A stretch of DNA of 64,000 bases, from the NCBI GenBank assembly GCA_023653785.1, contig JAMKCH010049163.1, positions 1-64,000 on the forward strand, read 5' to 3'. Under the pieces are notes generated by a model, which was not told the origin of the DNA, did not search any database, and saw only the letters and a list, made by a program, of their open reading frames with translations. The stretch comes from Ophioderma brevispina (lineage: Eukaryota > Echinodermata > Ophiuroidea > Amphilepidida > Ophiodermatidae). The translations under genes and the position numbers were made by a program. Of this stretch, positions 57,951 through 64,000 are shown piece after piece; the first letter of the stretch is position 1, and every line of letters starts with the position of its first letter.

Positions 57951-58552
57951 TTCATTCCTCCAAGGTCCTCCCCGGGGTCTGACAGGGGTTGGGAATATTC
58001 TAAAATGAAAAATTGGGCCATATTGGGGGGTGCTAACAGTCAATCCTGACCTTTTAATTTGGTGAGTTATGGATAATTTATGCAAATTGTTGCAAATAGA
58101 GGTCTTCCGCCTTTCGGATTAGCGGCCGTCTTGCCGGGAATAGTAAAGTCAATTCCAAATTATGGAGACGGTCTAAATCTAAAGAACGACAGGCATGTTG
58201 GTATGTATGCATATAGTATGGGTCACCACTTTGATAGCACAAGTACTTTGAATAGGCCGGTATTAAATTGATCTGAATGACGAATAACACATTTTGTTAT
58301 AGGTATGCATGAGTGAGGTGAAAGACCTCTATTGATTTTGGTGGATGGAAGACCATTGATGGTTTAGTAAGGTGGCTAGAAGTCCCACGTTAAAGGAGTG
58401 TAGCCAGAATAAGTGGGTGGTCTGTGGTATTTAAGTTGTCACTTCTTGGTGATCGTAACATTCAATGGGGACATAATTTAAACCATCGCGTAAATACGAG
58501 TTGCCTTGTTTTCTTCTATCCAAAAAAGCTTGACCAACTTCAACCCAAATTG

Positions 58553-58902
58553 TTAAAGACACTATCAGTGATTTGAAAAAAATATTTTAATTTGCAGGAA
58601 TAGCTTCAAAGTGAAAGAGGATAAGTCTGTAGACTTCTCATAAGTTACCTTTTCAGCTGTAGAATTAACAGAAAAGGAAGAAAACTGCCAGTGTTCCAAG
58701 ATACGATTCTCATCAATTACGTGGGTCGTAAGGTCCGTATGGACAATAAGGACTAAAATCTCCGATCATGTCCTTATTAGGGTGCTTCTGGTCTTATCAT
58801 TTGCAGGGTATGTTGGATACCTGTACTTGTTACATACATGCAAAAATCTGATTTGATGATTTTTTCGATTTGCTGATTTAGCAAATCACTGATAGGTCTT
58901 TA
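58553..58902 (-). mobile_element. MITE family B, copy 3
   Basis: TTAAAGACACTATCAGTGATTTG left, CAAATCACTGATAGGTCTTTAA right, internal GTCCGTATGGAC. Opposite orientation to the METTL16 copies. Confidence 0.78.
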
Positions 58903-59515
58903 ATTGTTGTAATCAAGATGTTTTTTATGAGTGCCTCCACAATAGGGATAAAACATGCAAAAAAATTGGGACTATTATCAAATCACCTACCTTTAAAATG
59001 GAAGATATAGAAACAAAAATATCTATGATAATCTTATCCTTTTAGTTCACTTCATAAAAATAAACATGACATATTTGTATCATAATTGTCTAATTTTATT
59101 TGCCTTGCAACCATTTCCGGTTCCATACATATTTATGACATGTTTTCCCTCCAGTTTGATTGTACAAGTACCAAAACTGACATCATTTCTTCTGCAAGAG
59201 AAAAGTAGTTTATCACAACAGCATCAATTTAATAAGATGCGGTGAAGGAAGTGTATACATAGTCACTTCTACCACTGGTCCATCATATTAGTACATGTAT
59301 TTTATTTAACAGTACCTCATAATTCTTAACAGTTATATATAACAATATCCTGGATGTTCAATATTTTCAGTTTGTTTTCACTCCAACATGTAAATGCAGG
59401 TAATAGATAGGCAAAAGCCCTGGTAGATTCTGATAGGTTGCTATACATTTAATTAAAAAGGGGCATTTTGGAATTCACAGCCTCTTTCCCACCGACTTGC
59501 CTAAAAAATTGAGAC

Positions 59516-59580
59516 TTTTTTTTTTTTTTTTTTTTTTTTTAATGCCTAAAAAAAAAAATTGTTTGATATAGAAAAAAAAA
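59516..59580. repeat. Poly-T / poly-A tract
   Basis: About 24 T followed within 20 bp by A-rich runs. Confidence 0.85.
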
Positions 59581-59602
59581 TAGGGTAGGGTAGGTCATAT
59601 TT

Positions 59603-60710
59603 TTTGTCCCCGTCGAACGAGTTCGACCGTGGACTATAAAATTAGCAGTGTCCCGTCCGTTGTCCCATCCGTGATAAAAATGTTAACCATTTTTATACTG
59701 ATTTATCTGGAATTCGTAAGGGCAACATTGATTAACTTGGAAGAAGCGGGTTGATGAGTTTCTCGACCCGATTAGAATTTTGGGCGTAAAATTGCTAATT
59801 AAGAGTTTCTAATTTACATCATTTATAAATTATCCTGCAGGCCTGTGGTACAAGTTCTGGAGTTCATAATTGCTTATACATGCTGTACCTGGTGGAAGGG
59901 ACGGGCTTGAAGAGTTCTCGACCTGATTAGATTTTGGGTGTATTTTGGGCAAATGAGTATGCAATGAGCTAATTAATATGCAAAAATCAAGCGTAATTGC
60001 GATATTTTTTGACACTGTATGTGGATCTCAAAATTCCATGAAATCCTATCCTGGGCCACATCTTTTTTTTCAATGGAAAGTTATGTGATATATGCGGCGT
60101 TGGTAATGCAAGGCGCTAATTCAATGTGCGTAATGCCATATCTCTGAAACGGTACGTCGGATAGGAAAAATTCCTTGGCTAAATGAGACTACTATGCCGT
60201 AGGGGAGGGGGTGGGTTTTTGGGGAGTGATATTGCCGCTTAGGTATGCAAATGAGCTAATTAAATATGTGTTTTGCTGTATCTCTGAAACGTACGTCGGA
60301 TAGGCAAAGTTCCTTCGCTACATGAGATAGGAGAGGACGGAGGGGAGGGGGGCGGGGGGGGGGGAGGCGGGTTGGGGGGAGGGGGGGGAGGGGGGGTGGG
60401 TGGAGGGAGAGGGGGGGCGGAACGGTGGAGGGGGGGGGGATAGGGGGGGGGAGAGGGCGGGGCGAGGGGGAGAGGGTGGGGAAAGGGCTACCCGGTGGGG
60501 AGTTGTGGGGGGGTGGGGGAGGGCGGAGCGGGGGTGGGGAGGGCGGGGGGTGTGGGGGTGGTTGGGGATGAGAGTTGCGGTGGGGTTGGGGAGGGGGGGG
60601 GGTTGGGGGGTTTTTTTTTTTGGCAGGGGTGGGGACTCTGAGGTGGGATGTTGTGAAGTTGCATTTATCGCCTGTTAGTGATCGCGACATTCGGCGGGGA
60701 CATATTTTAC
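59603..60710 (+). mobile_element. Repeat family C, copy 3, with G-rich tract
   Basis: Begins TTTTTGTCCCCGTCGAACGAGTTCGACCG and ends GCGACATTCGGCGGGGACATATTTT, the same inverted termini as 41619-43072, with the same internal ATGAGCTAATTAATATGC and CTGAAACGGTACGTCGGATA units. A G-rich tract occupies 60327-60625. Confidence 0.8.
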
Positions 60711-60739
60711 GCATCGCGAAATACGAGTTTTACTTTTTT

Positions 60740-62597
60740 TTTGTTTCACTACCAGAACACAAAAATATATGAACACCAAAAACAAATGGCACATTTTCAC
60801 TTTTCTTAAATTTGAATGTGCTGCAATCCTTTAGAGTACCGAAGGATGACGTCATTAAATTCCCTTTTTTTTTGTTTTCATGTTTTTGCATTTCAGTGTT
60901 TTCATGACCATATATCAGTAAAACATGATGGAAAACCATCACATATGAAAATATGTTTTACAGGTTTTTAAAACTTTTTTTTTTGCACACAAAAAAATAA
61001 AAAATATTAGGGTCGGCGGTAAAAAATAGGGTCGGTGGGGTTACGCCAATCAAACAATTTTTTTAGGCCTAATCCTTTTTATCCGCAGATTGATCTACTC
61101 TAGATGGAATTCGTAATTTGTATTTTTCCGTCAACAGACAGAAATTACAACACCATCAGAATCAACATGGAAATTTTCGGTCATCCTCTATGTAAGACCT
61201 CATGAAATTAGCCTAGCATGAAATCTTATATAAGTGGATCAAAGGATTACAAGGATGTAACAGCTTTATTCCGTAAAAGGTCGTTCTCTAGTATAACTCA
61301 TGAATATCTTACACTAAGGTAAGACCGGAATTTTGGAAAATAAACAAGGATAGTGTTACACTCAAAGATATCTGGAAGCAAAATACAGTTGCTTGGATAC
61401 GAAAGCACCTTTAATTAGTGTAAATAGATTCCACAAAATTGCAACACAAGCAATTCAGAAGTACTGAAAAAACTGCAAAAGATAAAAAAAAAGTACACAG
61501 AAAATAATGGCTATCAGTATTCTTACCAATTTAAGTCCTGAAGTTATTTGTCAAATTAAGCAGTAGAAGATAGAGCAACAGATAGTATTAATTCTCTAAG
61601 TAGGATTAACAATGTTCCCCATATTTTCTTTTTGAAGTATGGCAAACACAGTAGAAGAGTGGTGAAAACCCTGTAAGTTCAACGGGTTTACCATTCTGTG
61701 TGTGCCATCTCTTTTGTCGCCATACTCAGAAAGTATAATGGCATGGCATTACCCTTCAAAATTCTTGTACATAAATATTCGAGGATATCATCAGCAGTGT
61801 ATAACCCAGGCACTGAACAATGAAGTTTTTCACCTGGCGAATGAATTGTTGTACCAGGAGCATAGAATCATAATTCCGAGAGTATGCCCTAACCCAATAC
61901 CACAGAAGTTATTCTCATCTGCATTTTTGGAATATGCTCAGGAATGCCCTGGGGTGTAAGTTCCTGACAAATTCTGCTATGCAGTGTACTACTGCAGACA
62001 CATCTAAAGGCCGGCGGATACTACACAAAAATACGTATTCAAAAGTTAAGCCTCCTAATTTTCACATGATAATTAACACCTTTTGACACTATGGATTTCA
62101 TAGTTGCAAACCTTTACTTATGCATGTCATATATTTTAGCATGATCACACTGTAAACTGAAATGTCTTGAATTGGAAAAATTATCTAAATTTTAAGCCCC
62201 ACAGTGAATAGGGAATTAGGCATGTACAACAGGAGGCATTTAAATCAAGATCCTATTCAAGATCCAAAACCAAATCATAGGATTTCTTATAAGTGACCAC
62301 AATACTGCCATTCTATGAGTGCCACCCAGGGGCAAATCTTACATCTTAAGCCCTAACCAAGATAAACAGTTGGTAGAATCATCTTGAATTCAATCAGATT
62401 CTTTTTTCTGGATTTGGGTCTTGAATTCATTGTTGTATTTGCTTCAGGGTCTTGAATTCATGGATGCAACAAAAGTTAATTCCTCATTGTACTGGGTATT
62501 TAAATAGATTTTCAGTTTACAGTGTCGGTTGTGCTGACAACTGATCAATTTTTTAAGACAATGTTTACAAAATGAACATAATTATACTTTTGATCAG
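60740..62597. other. Unassigned AT-rich sequence
   Basis: An 85-codon ORF at 61702-61959 is not recognised. No splice/homology support for a gene. Confidence 0.4.
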
Positions 62598-62605
62598 TAC
62601 CAAAT

Positions 62606-62885
62606 CAGGGGATGTTTGGAATCAATCCCACAGTGCAATGCATGTCCATATACTGTACTGTACTAAAAACATGTCAGTACGTAGGGTAAAAAAGTGTCAA
62701 AAAAGGGCGCAGAGCCACAAGCCATTCAGGATCTACACACCAATTCCTTAAGTACTAGGACTTGTGGGCCGAAATGATTGTAAGTCAGGGTTTTTATATA
62801 ATAGAGATTTTGTGGGATCAATGACCTTTTGAAGTGAAATTTCCCAAAACTGGTGCATTGTGGGATGGATTCAATACACCCTCTG
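62606..62885 (+). mobile_element. MITE family E, full copy with target-site duplication
   Basis: CAGGGGATGTTTGGAATCAATCCCA left and TGGGATGGATTCAATACACCCTCTG right. Flanks GTACCAAAT (62597-62605) and GTGCCAAAT (62886-62894) match at 8 of 9 positions. Confidence 0.8.
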
Positions 62886-62894
62886 GTGCCAAAT

Positions 62895-64000
62895 TGAACT
62901 GTTAGGCTTTTAAATCCTATGCTGAACAGTAGTTCCATCATAAGATTATGTATTTGCCCAGTCTGTAATATTTTGTTTGCAAAAAGCAGATGACATAAGG
63001 CCATGAAGTGATTATTTATCTTCAATGTAATTCTCTGCGAGGCCCACCTATTTGGTACTGGACAAGGTATAAACAGAGCAGTTCTGAGCTTTCACACTTC
63101 AAAGCTAGTCTCATTTCTTACCTACAAAAGTGACTGTCGATCCTTTACAATAAAGACTTCCTTTGGTGAATAAAGGCAAAATCTTAATTTTTTTTTACTT
63201 CTGTTGATATGTTATAGCACCTTCATCTCAAATTTCCATTGGGATGAATTTAGTATTCTGCCAACACGTAAATTTTGCACCCTTAACATGCAATTGCTAA
63301 CTGTTAACGTTGCTGAATTTGTAGGGTGTTGGCAGAACACTACACTCTTCCTTTCTATTGAATATATTAGATGAAACACCACTGAATATTCATAAAGTGA
63401 ATGAGACTGAATATTAAAATAAACCAATACACTAACGATTCATTGAAAATGAATGTATAGTACCACTACTTTCAAAAAGAGGCCTTGCTCAGCTATGACT
63501 ATAATAATTATAATTCAGCTTGTGGACAAGTAACACCCACACATCTGTTATTAAAAATTTGGAGGGAAGTACAAACACACTGACATTCCCTTAATTTTGA
63601 TGAAAAACTCAGAGCTGTTTACTTCAATATTGTTGTTAAATGATCATCCCTGCTTCATTGATTGGTCAAACAAATTGAATATAGCCTATAAACACTGCAG
63701 TGAAAGCTCTTGATGTTAGGCTTGAATCCAACAGGGTGAAAAGCTGGAGATTTAAATGAACAGTTTTATGAAGAGTATCTTTATATTCACAGTGGTGGCT
63801 AAAAAATTGAACCACCCTCTCTCAGCTAATCGAGCTAGTGAGGGGGCATCGCCACATGAAGAGTAGATGGAAGGTTGCATGCAATGTATATCCTTTCAAT
63901 GTTATTGTCAAGGAGAGAATAAGGCAACTAATTGCATGTCTAAAGTGTAAAGCTCAGTGTAATGATTTAGGATGGTGTAGAAGTCTGCCATGAATCATCA
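62895..64000. other. Unassigned AT-rich sequence
   Basis: No recognised gene or repeat. The longest ORF is 71 codons. Confidence 0.4.

Noticed and set aside
60256..60714. 152-codon proline-rich ORF on the - strand
   Set aside because: Also the complement of a G-rich low-complexity tract.

Overview
This is invertebrate animal nuclear DNA: long introns with GT-AG splice sites, AT-rich non-coding sequence, and many Gypsy, DIRS and CR1-type retrotransposons, tRNA-derived SINEs and MITEs. One host gene is recognisable, the METTL16 orthologue (U6 snRNA / MAT2A m6A methyltransferase), on the + strand from about 29608 to 48160. The mix of Gypsy elements with a Leu-type primer site, DIRS elements, PHD-carrying CR1 LINEs and a SINE with a 'TTGCCCAAGTGCACAACA' segment fits a marine invertebrate deuterostome (echinoderm or hemichordate), but this is an inference. 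Small indels break several otherwise well-conserved exons and transposon ORFs, so residual indel error in a long-read assembly is a real possibility.

Layout. 1-4840: repeats and MITE copies with no supported gene, ending in a DR1-rich (AGGTCA) repeat. 4848-22034: one Gypsy LTR retrotransposon on the - strand. Its right (5') LTR is 20201-22034. Its left (3') LTR is split into 4848-5411 and 10543-11921 by about 5.1 kb of inserted DNA, which contains a minus-strand CR1-like LINE with a PHD finger (about 5960-9000) between two blocks of the same minisatellite. 22035-24700: a repeat element with internal 'GAGCTAATTAATATGCA' units. 24700-28640: a DIRS-type tyrosine-recombinase retrotransposon on the + strand with an inverted-arm structure at its 3' end. 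28640-29600: repeats.

29608-48160: METTL16. Eight coding exon segments plus a C-terminal segment can be placed by homology, splice sites and phase. The methyltransferase core exons (29608, 31117, 39459, 40399) are open and in phase. The exon carrying the SAM-binding motif I (36249-36390) and the downstream exons (44153, 45303, about 47990-48160) each contain small frameshifts. The introns are full of mobile DNA: a CR1 LINE (32880-35390), a SINE (36541-36873), several MITE families, a LINE 3' fragment starting directly after the exon 6 donor, and a roughly 1.45-kb inverted-repeat element with a G-rich minisatellite.

48170-64000: no supported gene. It holds two tRNA-type SINE copies, a mariner-like MITE, further copies of the MITE families seen in METTL16, a MITE split by a later insertion, and a second copy of the inverted-repeat/G-rich element. 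I found no CRISPR array, rRNA gene or free-standing tRNA gene.
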